This document shows, in pieces, positions 1 to 11,261 of a stretch of DNA of 64,000 nt. Origin of the DNA: Homarus americanus (Eukaryota > Arthropoda > Malacostraca > Decapoda > Nephropidae); contig NW_024725489.1 in NCBI RefSeq assembly GCF_018991925.1, forward strand, positions 9,380,767-9,444,766, given 5' to 3'. The stretch's first letter is position 1. Every line of letters starts with the position of its first letter. Under the pieces are notes generated by a model. The model did no database searches and was not told the DNA's origin. It saw nothing but the letters and a program-made list of their open reading frames with translations. A program made the position numbers and the translations under genes.

Positions 1-2
1 AT

Positions 3-565
3 GATTATCGAGTAGCGCATTTCATTCGTGCATGTGAAGACAATATGCGTACTGCCAAAATTACCAGTGATGAGGATAAAAAGTCATTTGTGCGTTCCCA
101 CATTACGCAGGAATCATTTGCTGGAAATCACTTAAATGCGTATGACTTAACGGACTCTAGCTATGAAAAATTTAAGCGCACCCTCATTGGAATTTTTTGG
201 GGCGGGTCCCAGTTGGGTCAATTGCAGTGGATCTTCAGGTGGCTGGATCATTGTACTCCAGTGGTTCACGCAGAAACACCTGTGGTGGCAGTTGATATTG
301 CTGGGGAAGTGTGACGGGATATGGAAGCGACCTTCAGAAATTCGAATTGGTACGAACAGGATGGGAGAATGTCAGCGACAAATGTGGAAACGCTGATAAA
401 ATTAATTAGTTTCCTATTAGTAGTTCGTCGTCCTATATACGGCCGGGCACAGGAAGTTCAGTTTGTACCACCTATTGAAATGGTAGATTACGCAAACAAA
501 CTGTGTCCCACGGCTACGGGACCTTTGATGGCGCGTCCCTCCATAACTACGGCACCACCCCAGAT
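3..565 (+). pseudogene. LTR-retrotransposon gag fragment (5' part)
   Basis: An open frame runs from position 3, with no start in the window, to a TGA at 312-314 and resumes in the same frame to about 565. The predicted protein is polar and helical, like the capsid part of a retrotransposon gag. It is assigned by position: after an inserted LINE, the same kind of sequence continues into a CCHC zinc knuckle and an aspartic protease. The element is cut by the window edge and by the LINE at 566. I infer gag from this context; the capsid sequence alone is not diagnostic. Confidence 0.5.
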
Positions 566-1139
566 GGCACAAATGCACAACGTAAACACCTAGAGAAAGT
601 GCAAAAGAGGGCATGCAAGATTATTCTCTCCCCTTCCTACTCCACATATCAAGAAGCGCTCAACACACTGACCCTTTCGACTCTCACTGACCATCACCAC
701 GACCTCATCTGCAAATTTGGTAAGAAGGTGCTACACCATCCTTGAAACCGGCTCCTACTACCACCTGAGATCCCTAGCCCGAGAATTGCTGTTCGACATC
801 ACAACCGCATCCAGCCCATACGTGCACGAACTGATCGCAATAAGAACAGCCCAGTCCCAACCATTGTAAAAATTATCAATAACTTGTAATAAACCAGTGT
901 ATTCACTCCCAGTAAACACTACTCCTTGCACTGTCACTATGTTGAAATGAACTGTAGTTTGAGCTTTTCCCCATCTAGTTATTATATATCTTATTTGTAT
1001 CACTTATGTAACTTGTATATTATATGTAATTCGAAACCCATTCCCCAAATATGTAACTGTATATTTTCAGCCTTCTGGCTGCTAAGCTCTTTCAATAAAC
1101 CGTTAATTATTATTATTATTATTTATTATTATTAAATGA
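566..1139 (+). mobile_element. 5'-truncated LINE, 3' end with target-site duplication
   Basis: Positions 566-745 encode the last part of a LINE reverse transcriptase. The text HLEKVQKRACKIIL followed by LICKFGKKVLHHP is typical of Jockey/CR1-group ORF2 C-termini. After the stop come an untranslated region, an AATAAA at about 1093 and an ATT-rich tail (about 1108-1134). The 13-bp sequence CACCACCCCAGAT occurs just before (553-565) and just after (1140-1152) the insert, the mark of target-primed integration. The gag reading frame on either side fits a single interrupted element. Confidence 0.85.
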
Positions 1140-1585
1140 CACCACCCCAGATACCTGAAATGACACCATTGGCTCCAATTGCACCTCCACACCGGACATT
1201 CAAGCAATGTCGTTCTATAAGATGTACTCATTGTAATAAACGAGGCCATTTGATTGACGATTGTTTCCAGCTCCATTGTAATGGTGTTAAAATACAAGAT
1301 ACCACAGGTGCCAAGCAGACGTCAAGGTCATATACGGAGGCAGTTAAAGCAACGCCTCCACCTACCCAGAAATCACGCATGTGGTGTGCTCTCCATAAGT
1401 CCACAACTCACAAAACACAGGAGTGTGCCTTAGTGACGAAGGTCAGGAATTTAGACTTTGGTGTACCCCAGGTGGTGCAGAAGCGTAAACAGAATCGTTC
1501 CCAAGACAAGAAGTCGGGAGGAGACCACCACCCGTCACAACAAGAAGCAGAATGTTTCCTGCTTGTCCCCACAACACTTCTATAG
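1140..1585 (+). pseudogene. LTR-retrotransposon gag C-terminal part with zinc knuckle
   Basis: This is the continuation of the gag fragment after the LINE. A retroviral-type CCHC knuckle, CTHCNKRGHLIDDC (C-x2-C-x4-H-x4-C), lies at about 1228-1270, the usual nucleic-acid-binding nucleocapsid motif. A second Cys/His cluster, WCALHKSTTHKTQEC, follows at about 1384-1428. The frame overlaps the protease frame that starts near 1552, so gag and protease are in different frames, either by design or through an indel. Confidence 0.75.
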
Positions 1586-2287
1586 CAGCCTCGTTAGTAG
1601 CGGCGCTAAGCAAAGTGGAAGTGTTGTCAGTGCCGGTAAGAGTGGATAGTACAAGATTGGCTCTTGATATTGATACGGGTGCTTGCGCGAATGTTTTGGC
1701 CTTGACATCCTATCAAAAGTTACAACGTAAATTCCCTCACCGTGATTTCAAATGGAGACCTACTGACGCTGATCTCGAAGGAGTATTTGGCGCGCAGTTG
1801 AGCATTAACGGAATGGCGACGTTACCACTCCGATTCTCAAGACGTGGTGCTCCCTTCTACGTGGACTTTTATGTGGTTCAGCAGTTTAATTTGCCAGCTG
1901 ACGGGTTACTTGGTCTCCCAACCCTTAGAACGAACATGATAGATGTTCATCCAGGTAATAATACTATTGCGTTTAAAAGTGTTTCCTACAGCGCTATGCG
2001 TCATTCTGCACCTTTGCTCATCGCTAGGTCGAGAGTGTTGTCCACCATTCCCACTCAGAGGAAGGCGGAAAATGTGTCAGAGCTAACCAGGACTTCACAC
2101 CCTCACTTTCCCAGCTTGATTATAGCAGCAACAGTTGGAAGATCGTACTTGCAGTTTTGAAGAGTACTCTCCATTACCAGAATGAGGAATTCACCAAAGC
2201 AACTGTCGAATTACCTGACGTATACAAGGGCGCTGATGATGTACCTCTCCCGGAAACGTGTAAGGTAAAGGGGTTGTCGTGGGAGTC
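1552..2287 (+). pseudogene. Retropepsin-like aspartic protease fragment of the same LTR element
   Basis: The frame contains LDIDTGACANVLAL (active-site DTG-A at about 1666-1690) and a downstream DGLLGLPTL segment. These match the catalytic Asp motif and the hydrophobic-Gly motif of retrotransposon proteases. The first frame stops at 2160; a neighbouring frame carries sensible polar sequence on to about 2287, where an unrelated LINE-derived repeat starts. There is no reverse transcriptase in this fragment. It is probably Ty3/gypsy-like, but without RT the clade is open. Confidence 0.8.
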
Positions 2288-2738
2288 GACGTTAGGTAGT
2301 AGGTAGTAGGCAACTACCGAACAGGGAGGTACTACCGCCTGGGAAGATATTGGCAGCATAATGTGTTGTCTAATGGTAGACCCTGCTGCCATATGGCATC
2401 ACGAAAATTGTGACCAAGTCCCAGGTTGCTGATCTGACTTTCTGCCTCATTTACACACAATTGTAGGATCTCAATTGTTTCTATTACATGACAAAACAAC
2501 ATACATATATAGCGTTTCTCACTGTTGATTTTTTTTCATTCTTGCATTTCTTTGTATGTATTATTATCACAGTGTTGTTATTATTATTATTACCATTAAT
2601 ATTTTGTTTTACTTTTTATTATAAATTTTATTTACTATGAATTATTATTATTATTAAATTTTCGCCCCCCGGGCCCTGATGTGGGTCAGTGACCTGTGCC
2701 CGGGTGGGCTAATCCCCGCAAAAAAAACAAAAACACGA
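2288..2738 (+). mobile_element. Internally deleted LINE copy (5' and 3' ends only)
   Basis: Positions 2288-2485 match the start of the long LINE at 54121-54310 (shared landmarks: three GTAGGTAGTAGGCA-type blocks, GACCCTGCTGCCATATGGCAT, CCCAGGTTGCTGATC). Positions 2660-2735 match the 3' end of that LINE at 57358-57428 (TTCGCCCCC, GACCTGTGCCCGGGTGGG, then an A-rich tail). The roughly 3 kb of ORF between these ends is absent and replaced by AT-rich DNA. The copy cannot encode anything and interrupts the protease/pol region of the LTR element. Confidence 0.75.
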
Positions 2739-2907
2739 TACGCCCTGGTGGTTTGACAGACGTACTAGTTCTGAATAGAACAGGCGTTCAACGAATATTA
2801 AAGAAAGGATGTTATTTGTGTGTTATTCTAGTATATCACAACAATGTCGAATTACAGCCTACAAAAATCCCAATTGGCAGTATTGTTACGCAATCCCAAC
2901 AGACTAG
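2739..2907 (+). pseudogene. Possible continuation of the interrupted LTR-element pol
   Basis: After the A-rich LINE end the frame reads through NRTGVQRILKKGCYL and ELQPTKIPIGSIVTQ up to the assembly gap. This resembles the hydrophilic spacer between protease and RT in gypsy-type elements. I have no direct motif for it, so the call rests on position and composition only. Confidence 0.3.
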
Positions 2908-3007
2908 NNNNNNNNNNNNNNNNNNNNNNNNNNNNNNNNNNNNNNNNNNNNNNNNNNNNNNNNNNNNNNNNNNNNNNNNNNNNNNNNNNNNNNNNNNNNN
3001 NNNNNNN
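2908..3007. other. Assembly gap (100 N)
   Basis: Exactly 100 N, the conventional size for a gap of unknown length, directly abutting a TA microsatellite. The real length and content are unknown. The TA repeat probably caused the break. Confidence 0.99.
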
Positions 3008-4030
<1,023 letters not shown>

Positions 4031-4149
4031 CAAAGAAGTGTGTTTGTGTGTCCGCACGAGAATCTCGTAAACTACTTTACCGATCTGTAGTGATGATGGA
4101 TGGTGTTATATGTAGTGATGATGAAGTGTCATGAAGTGTGATTAAATGT

Positions 4150-4562
4150 TGATCTTGTGGCTGCTGTAACGCTTGGTCACGAGACCTGTATTGTGGACGA
4201 GTGAACCACAGAGTTGTCTCAGAGCAACACACACGTTAAGTCTCTGTAGAAGTCGTGAAAGACGAGTTAAGAGTGGGGAAGATGGGTGCCGTTTCCCTTG
4301 GAGTACACGTAGCGGTTGTTGGTGGACCATCTGGCCACTAGGTCATGTGTGGAGTACCGCCACTGTACCTGGCAGTGGTGTAGGTTGTCTGTGGTGGACA
4401 CCTCCGCCCTGCAGAAAACAAAGGTAATTTCTGTGTAGTTGATATTAGCCAACGTGCCGTTAACAATGACTCCTTTAGTTGACGACTCGTTGTGGAGGGG
4501 CAGCGAGGCCCGAGGAAGACCAGTGAGAAGACGACTACTGTAGTAAGGAAAGTCGCTTGCAT
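4150..4562 (-). pseudogene. Small secreted Ig-domain protein relic, copy 1
   Basis: Reading down from ATG at 4562, the first frame begins with a signal-peptide-like segment (MQATFLTTVVVFSLVFLG). It then shifts frame into sequence with Ig-fold hallmarks: a Cys in FCRAEVSTTD, a Trp in CQVQWRYS, and RWSTNNRYVYS. Further down, TCVLL is the remnant of the second-Cys strand. A stop follows PHS, and part of the D-x-G-x-Y-x-C strand is deleted. The same layout is preserved in copy 2 at 5400-5802, which makes the domain call firm. The Ig subfamily is unknown. The original was probably about 130 residues with one V-like domain and no membrane anchor seen. Confidence 0.7.
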
Positions 4563-5399
4563 GTTGATGTTGTGATGGCGTGACATGTTGAGATATGAAA
4601 ATATTCAAATCTTGTAAACCAGAAGGCGATTTCACCTGTATTTACACAACCAGAGAAACACAATACGTTAGTTATAGGAACATGAGGACAACTTGCTTAA
4701 CACTTGTGTCGTTTATTAGTAGCTCCCCTTCATAGACGCCCGATCTTCCAAGGTTACGGTGAACACGTCCGCTTCTTGCTCAACTAAGCGTTTAGTGGTG
4801 TGGTAGTATACAGTATATGACATAATTATTGTGTTTTTTTATCATTTAAAAATCATTTAATTTTAATGTGGCAGACTTTTAAATAATTGTTGGTGAATAT
4901 CACAACAGTATATGTGTATCTTAAGTACCTCAGGTCGTGATGGGTTATGATGCCCAGGATACAGTGGTCTTGTGTCTCGGGTTGTGGTGGGGTATGATGA
5001 CCAGGGAACAGCATTAGCGCAATGTTATAACCTGTTGTATGTTTACAACAAGAAGGCGGGTTGTTGTGCAAACAGCTTTTGTACATGTAGTGGTTGTTAT
5101 TTAGAGGAAAGATAAATAATTATTATTTTTCTGTATATTTAAAAAAAATGATTTAATAAATATTTGATTTAATAAATATTAATAATATATTTTTATATTG
5201 AGTTGATACAGAAAGCGGATGTAAATTAAATTACAAGTAAACATGAAGTAGCTTACAGGTGTGAACTTGGTGGTGAGGTACACTCGTGTTGAGGCTGGTG
5301 TGGCCGCCACTATTTTTCTGTGCACCTGCAGTAAGATTCAGAACCGCTGACACCTATATCTTACAGCTTCAATAGTCATCATCCCCACGATTACAAGAT
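4563..5399. other. Spacer between the two Ig-domain relics
   Basis: AT-rich DNA with no ORF, RNA gene or transposon motif that I can support. A duplicated TTTAATAAATATT-type stretch lies at about 5151-5180. Confidence 0.5.
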
Positions 5400-5802
5400 G
5401 TTGCTCTTGATGTTGATTGTGGCCGAGTGAACGTCAGAGTTGTCGGAGGGCAACACACACGTGTAGTCTCCGGTGTCTTCACTGTGGAAGGCTTGGAAGA
5501 CGAGGTAGAAGTGAGGTATGTGGGTGCTGCTGCCCAGGGAGTACACCTAGCGGTTATTGGTGGACCATCTGGCTACTAGGTGGTCATGTTTGGAGTACCG
5601 CCACTGTACCTGGTATTGGTGCAGGTTGTCTGTGGTGGACACCTCCGCCCTGGAGAACGCGAAAGCGTCCTTCAGGTAGTCAATTGACCGACGTGCCGTT
5701 AACAATGACTGCTTGAGCCGACGACTCGTCGTGGAGGAGTAGTGAGGCGGAAAGGGACACCAAGGAGAAAACGAGTACTGCAGTGACGAAAATCGCCTGC
5801 AT
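5400..5802 (-). pseudogene. Small secreted Ig-domain protein relic, copy 2
   Basis: From ATG at 5802 the frame gives a good signal peptide (MQAIFVTAVLVFSLVSLSAS) and a short mature start ending at a TGA. A shifted frame then carries RAEVSTTDNLH, QVQWRYSKHD, RWSTNNR, a TAG stop, then VYSLG, HFYLVFQAF and SEDTGDYTCVLPSDN. DTGDYTC is the canonical D-x-G-x-Y-x-C around the second Ig cysteine, and QVQW supplies the core Trp. The first cysteine is not evident in this copy (AFSRAE where copy 1 has VFCRAE). It is related to copy 1 by tandem duplication in the same orientation. One frameshift and one nonsense codon argue for a pseudogene. Confidence 0.75.
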
Positions 5803-5809
5803 GTTGATG

Positions 5810-6167
5810 TTGTGTTGTTTTTGACGCCTTCTGTTGGGAATGTTAACTGTGCTAATAGTAAGGGTTAGGTCGTTTTCTCTGTGTGGTGAAGAGACATGTG
5901 ACTCGTGCAGAAATTTTGCTGGTATATAAATTAGCAGAGGTTATTTGCTCGGTGACGTGTTATCAGTGGTGGTGAGGGAAAGCTCCCCTACCTGTCTGTC
6001 TGACACGTGTTATTGTCCTGGAGACGACGTGACGTACCAGGTTTAGGGGCAATACAATAAATGGCTCCGTCCTCGTGACTGTCCCGAAATATTATATGAG
6101 TAAGAATTAGTTTCTGTTGATGTATTGACACTTTTGTATCTACAATATTAAAGGAGGCTTATCAGTG

Positions 6168-6171
<4 letters not shown>
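5810..6171. other. Non-coding stretch
   Basis: No coding, RNA or repeat signal recognised apart from the CA run that follows. On the minus strand this lies upstream of Ig copy 2 and could hold its former promoter. A TATA-like TATATAAA at about 5922-5929 is the only hint. Confidence 0.4.

Positions 6172-6207
<36 letters not shown>
6172..6207. repeat. CA microsatellite
   Basis: A simple CA dinucleotide run of about 36 bp. Confidence 0.97.
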
Positions 6208-6209
<2 letters not shown>

Positions 6210-6301
6210 GCCTGTAAAAGGTCACTTTAAGCGTGGCATCACGGACAGGAAAAGTGTCACTGTTGGCACTAGTCGTTCTGTCACCCTGACATCCCAAGTG
6301 T

Positions 6302-7018
6302 GGTTAGTGACGTGTATGAATCTTGTATAAGAGCAACCATGTACAGTATATATGATGGTGTGTATAGCTGTTAGTGACGTGTATCATTCTTGTTGTTAAT
6401 AAGTTCAACCATGTACAGTATATATGATGGTGTGTATAGTTGTTGGTGACGTGTATCATTCATGTTATTAATAAGTTCAACCATGTACAGTATATATGAT
6501 GGTGTGTATAGTTGTTGGTGACGTGTATCATTCATGTTATTAATAAGTTCAACCATGTACAGTATATATGATGGTGTGTATAGTTGTTAGTGACGTGTAT
6601 CATTCATGTTATTAATACGTTCAACCATGTACAGTATATATGATGGTGTGTATAGTTGTTAGTGACGTGTATCATTCATGTTATTAATAAGTTCAACCAT
6701 GTACAGTATATATGATGGTGTGTACAGTTGTTGTTAGTGACGTGTATCATTCATGTTATTAATAAGATCAACCATGTACAGTATATATGATGGTGTGTAT
6801 AGTTGTTAGTGACGTGTATCATTCATGTTATTAATAAGTTCAACCATGTACAGTACATATGATGGTGTGTACAGTTGTTGTTAGTGACGTGTATCATTCA
6901 TGTTATTAATAAGATCAACCATGTACAGTACATATGATGGTGTGTACAGTTGTTGTTAGTGACGTGTATCATTCTTGTTATTAATAAGATCAATCATGTA
7001 CAGTATAAATGATTTTGT
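6302..7018. repeat. 72/75-bp minisatellite, about ten units
   Basis: The landmark ATGTACAGTA occurs at 6339, 6411, 6483, 6555, 6627, 6699, 6774, 6846, 6921 and 6996, giving periods of 72 bp and, in three later units, 75 bp. The extra 3 bp is a duplicated TTG in the GTTGTTAGTGACG segment. Both lengths are multiples of three, so frames stay open across several units, giving a 24-residue repeat on the minus strand. I see no start, signal or family match, so I do not call it coding. Confidence 0.95.
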
Positions 7019-7577
7019 GGATCAATGTTGTTGTGTAGAGGGCTATATGTCTCCCCAGGTGACCATCAACATGTTTTAGAGATGAGGGAAACAAGTGACT
7101 ATCTAGTGATGACGTCACAGTGTTGTGGCGCGAGATTATCAATGCAACAAATCCATTGTTATCTTTGTGACGGTGTTGATAACTTGTTCATTATACCTTA
7201 CTCGTAACATCTGTCAAACACAACTGAACGATCTACACAGGATAACACCTGTACAACACCTAGCTGCTCAGAGATGGTTGTTGAGAGGAGTGACAATTTA
7301 TACCTAGGAGTATGAAACTTATCTAGGGTCTCTGTGCAGCGACCACCCTTGTCCCTGCTCCCCTACCAGCAGCAGCCAGGCTAGTTGTTAGTGTTCTTGG
7401 AAATGAATTGTTATTTCAGTTTGTTTAAGCCAATTGTCGATTATCTCATAAATATAAATGTATCGGAATATACCAAGTAAAATGTCGGTGCTACTATAGT
7501 ATGCGGTCTACCGACCTGGATGTAGTCTACTGAGTTGGAGTTGGTGTACAGGGATATTTATGTAGTGTAGCGTTTAT
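7019..7577. other. Non-coding stretch
   Basis: Short ORFs only, with no recognisable domain, RNA gene or repeat. Confidence 0.5.
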
Positions 7578-7607
7578 TAACCTAACCTAACCTAACCTAA
7601 CCTAACC
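7578..7607 (-). repeat. Short interstitial CCTAA (TTAGG) telomere-type array
   Basis: TTAACCTAACCTAACC continues for about six units of CCTAA. TTAGG is the ancestral arthropod telomere repeat. The run is internal and short, so it is an interstitial site rather than a chromosome end. Confidence 0.85.
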
Positions 7608-7797
7608 CAAGGTCAATGTAGAGGTACAGGGCGGGCGGGAGTGATGACGTCAGCTGATCCACCCTGCCTGTGTCTCCTTCACAAGTTGCCCAATTTGACC
7701 CGTGCCATTTGTGTGTACACCACTGTCTGAGGCAATCAATATAATATTTTGTGACGTGGTACATTTTTTACTGAACTGGCCTCAATGCTGCAGATAT

Positions 7798-8835
7798 GCC
7801 AAGCAATTGCTTAGAATTTGGATGCAATAACACAAGAAAAAAACCGAGCAGGACCAAGAAATAAATATTCCCACTTTCCAAAGAAAAATAATTTAGACAG
7901 CGGTGGGTTTATTCCTGTTGCCGAGCTGAGGACATCAATGTAGACAGTGCAGTGGTGTGCTCAATACACTATAAGGAATGTGACTCCAGAGATGACTTGA
8001 AATGTTGGTCACTTATACGGTTATACAAAATGCTCAAGAAGTCTTTTAATCTTGAATTCATTCTAACTAGAAAACTAAATCAAGATTGTCTGGAGCATTT
8101 ACTTGGGTGCATGAGACAGATACATGGAACGTACGACCATCCAAATGCTGTGAATTTTAAGTGCAGGCTCAGGAAGTTACTCCTGGGAAAAAAGGTTTCA
8201 CAAATTTCTGGGAAATCTAACACAACTTATGATAATTCTGACTGCTTTTCAAGAAATATTTGTCTTAGACAAACAAATGATAAAGGTAAACCGTTCAATG
8301 ACGGAGAGCTGGTAGTAGAACTCTATATAATTAATCACTGTTTCAAAGACTTGGATATTGGCAATCAAATAGAAAAAGAGTTCGGTGATGAGTTCGATGA
8401 AAACCTAGGAGAGTGTATAAACCCTGATAAAAATGTAGGTAAAGCAATAGATTTAGTCATAGAAGAGGAAGCTCTGAGGCTCGTTGGTGACTATATGTAA
8501 GAAAGTTTTTCGTGGAATACCCTCACTTAGGCCATAAAGTAATTGAGTGCACATCCATGACCAAAACATGGACAGAAGAACTAAACAGAGGTGAACTGTA
8601 TGCTTCTTTTGACACTCCATTTTCTGAATTCGCCATTTTGAGAGACGTATTTAAGGCTGCACATAGGGAGAGTCTGAAGGAGGAGAAAGATTGTTTCAAA
8701 ACAATTGTGTCTGAGATAGAGAGTGTTGGAGTTGATGTACCCCAGGATGTTTTATCCTTTTTTGCCAAAATATCTGTGTACCTTAGAATTCGGAAACTGA
8801 ACAGTAGTATCTGGATAAATAAGAAAAAAAAGTAA
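7798..8835 (+). pseudogene. THAP / P-element-type transposase relic
   Basis: ATG at 7798 begins a THAP-like zinc finger: MPSNCLEFGCNNTRKK, then two stops, an RWV block and finally VVCSIHY (about 7948-7968). This gives the C-x4-C ... C-x2-H spacing of the C2CH finger, although the usual core is shortened. The main open frame (7952-8500) then has LTRKLNQDCLEHLLGCMRQ and DHPNAVNFKCRLRKLL, the conserved C-terminal block of P-element/THAP9 transposases. A frameshift near 8500 moves into 8512-8835, which reads EYPHLGH and a basic end. The central catalytic region between THAP and LTRKLNQD is missing, so it is an internally deleted, inactive copy. Terminal inverted repeats were not found by eye. Confidence 0.75.
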
Positions 8836-9339
8836 GAATTGCAGAAGTGAAAATAGAAAATTTTTGAAAATATGAAAATGATGATAGGAAAAACAGATTG
8901 CCTTGGGTTATAGTTGATGTAAATCATATATGTATTTTATTTATTTTTAACCTGTGTGTGTAAGTAAAATATAAGTTATCATGATATATTTATTCCCCTT
9001 TTAGATGCATACACACTAATACGGAAACCTTTCAGAGGAGGCAGTTATGAACTCAAGTGCACAGATAAATTGCTCTGAAATAAGCTTATGAATTTCAGGA
9101 AATTAGTAAGAATATTCAAATAATGCCAGCTCGCATTTCCTCCACAATGAAGGGACGAAAGTGGCCAGACCCCTTATGACACCCTTTAGCCTCTCTTACT
9201 ATAGTTACAGCTTTCTCCTTCTTTCCAAGAGGAGAATAAATCGTGGTGAAGTTTACCTCCGAGATCATTTTTAGGTATTGGCCGGTAGGGTTAAGACCGA
9301 AATAAGAAAAACAAAGAGGAATAATGAACTGAAGGTACC
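8836..9339. other. AT-rich non-coding DNA between P-element relic and GMR1-like copy
   Basis: No supported gene. It may include the 3' flank of the P-element relic. The homology to the GMR1-like integrase starts abruptly near 9340-9358. Confidence 0.4.
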
Positions 9340-10465
9340 AAGGGAGGCGAAGTCAAACCATTTGAAAAGGTTGTTGTGGAATGTGTGGGCCCATTACCAA
9401 AGACTAAGAAGGGAAATCAATTCCTGCTCACAGTTATGGATACCAGTACACGTTATCCTGAGGCTTTTCCCCTTAAAAGCATCACTTCAAAAATGTAATC
9501 AAACCTCTTTTGCACCTTTTCACTTCAGTGGGCATTCCTAAAGAGATTCAATCCGATCAGGGCACCAATTTTACAAGCAATCTTTTCAAACAGGTGATGA
9601 AAGACCTCAGTGTGGACCATTGTACATCTTCGGCTTACCACCCACAATCCCAAGGTTGCTTGGAACGGTTCCATCAAACTTTCAAATCAATGCTAAAACA
9701 AATACTGTCCCCTCAACTATATAGTCCATACTCCTGTTCGCAGAAAAGATTCACAACTTGTTCACATTAATCTCATGAAACTTTACCATTCCAGGCAGTC
9801 AGAGGAAGACATCCCAGAGGCTATAAGCCTACCTGTATTGCATACGGTTTTGTCAGGGCCGGAACCGGAGACAGATAACATGGACCTATTGGAGAATTTA
9901 GACTTCCCTCTACCTAAAGAAAACCCTGCTAACAGTCACATACTAAACAACTTGGATGAGTATTTTTCTGTTCTGAATCCATCTCAACAAAAGATCTCAC
10001 TAAGTTATTATCAACATTTCCTAAAGTCAAGTCAGACCTCTCAGGGTTTTGCAATATACTTAAACATGATATTAAGCTAATCTCAGATGATGTACAACCC
10101 ATTAGGCAATCAGCATATCGACTAAATCCACAAAAAAGAGAGATTATGAAAAAGGAGGTAGATTTTTTGTTAAAACATAACTTAGCTGAGCCTAGTACCT
10201 CCCCCTGGGCTTCACCTTACCTTCTCATTCCAAAACCCGATAGCACTTTTCGTTTCTGTACCGATTATCGTAAAGTGAACCAGGTCACTGTCTCAGACTC
10301 CTACCCTTTACCTTTGATTGAAGATATAATAGACAGCATAGGCTGTGCAAAATTTATAACTACGGTGGACATGTTGAAAGGATATTATCAAGTGGGACTC
10401 ACGGATAGGGCAAAAATAATCTCAGCATTTATAACTCCATTTGGTCTTTTTCAATATTTGGTTAT
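9340..10465 (+). pseudogene. GMR1-like integrase and reverse transcriptase fragment (copy A)
   Basis: Integrase: CVGPLPKTKKGNQFL, MDTSTRYPEAFPL, SDQGTNF and HPQSQGCLERFHQ give the core D...D-35-E. In this copy the first Asp is Glu (VVECVGPL), so the enzyme would be dead even without its frameshift near 9500. After a deletion comes the C-terminal tail (HTPVRRKDSQLVH, 9735-10080). RT follows in another frame: KKEVDFLLKHNLAEPS, FRFCTDYRKVNQ and TVDMLKGYYQVGL (10146-10465). RT stops where the truncated gypsy begins. The integrase-then-RT order is visible directly. Confidence 0.8.
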
Positions 10466-10753
10466 TGTAGGTTATGCATCTAAGCTACTGTGCCGAGTAG
10501 CAACCTTGTAAATATGCTACTGTGCCGAGTAGCATTTATATATATAATTACGTGGCAACACTGCACGTGTTATGTGGCAACATTGCCCCGAGGCTGCCAT
10601 ATGGCAAGGCAGTCTCAGTCTGACTGTGTGAGCCGTGCATGGCACACGCTAGTCACCACTTGTATTTCTCTTATCCATAATAAACGGACTTCAGCGTTAC
10701 TCGGTGTTTCCCTACCCATCACTGCATTCCTCAGGGAACACTTGTAACCATCA
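10466..10753 (+). repeat. 5' LTR of gypsy-1
   Basis: Starts TGTAGGTTATGC and ends CATCA directly before the TGG of the primer binding site, giving TG...CA ends. Inside are a duplicated CTACTGTGCCGAGTAGC (two copies within 10480-10540), a TATA-box-like ATATATATAA at about 10537 and an AATAAA at about 10679. It is the only copy in the window, so its edges are inferred from structure. Confidence 0.7.
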
Positions 10754-11261
10754 TGGCGCAGTGGCTAGGATCTGTGGACTTACAAGTGTGTAAACAATGC
10801 CGAGACAGTTACGTCTGCCGGTGATGCACGTCGACTCATAGTGTGTTGTGTTGTGTTGCGCTGTGTTTCGCCGCGATGTGCAGTGTTGCGCCGTCACAGT
10901 GCGTTTCAGTGACGGTGGCAGTGTTAGTGTCAGTGTATTAGTGTGTGTCTAGAGCTGAGAGTTGAGCATTGGCCTGTTTTTTTTGTGGTACCCACGGAGC
11001 ACGCAGGCGTACACCCTTCTCGTGTGACATCCCAGGAGACACTGGCGGTCTCACTCCCGCCGCGTCTCTAGCCACCGGCATTAAGGCCACCACGAAGTGC
11101 TCTCTCAGACACACACACACGCACGCACGCACTCACTCACTCACGGACAGAACAGTGGAGACTCTGCGTTATTTCTGCGCTATTTATGTCATATATATGT
11201 GGTTCGAGCTGTTGAGGCGTCACTTTATATACTAAACAGTGCCGTCCACGCACACACAAAG

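Noticed and set aside
5417..5716. Plus-strand Cys/Trp-rich ORF opposite Ig copy 2
   Set aside because: The Ig motifs and signal peptide are on the minus strand; the plus ORF is its shadow, as is 4173-4427.
6371..6556. Minus-strand ORF with a repeated peptide
   Set aside because: It is the minisatellite read in frame; no start context, signal or homologue.
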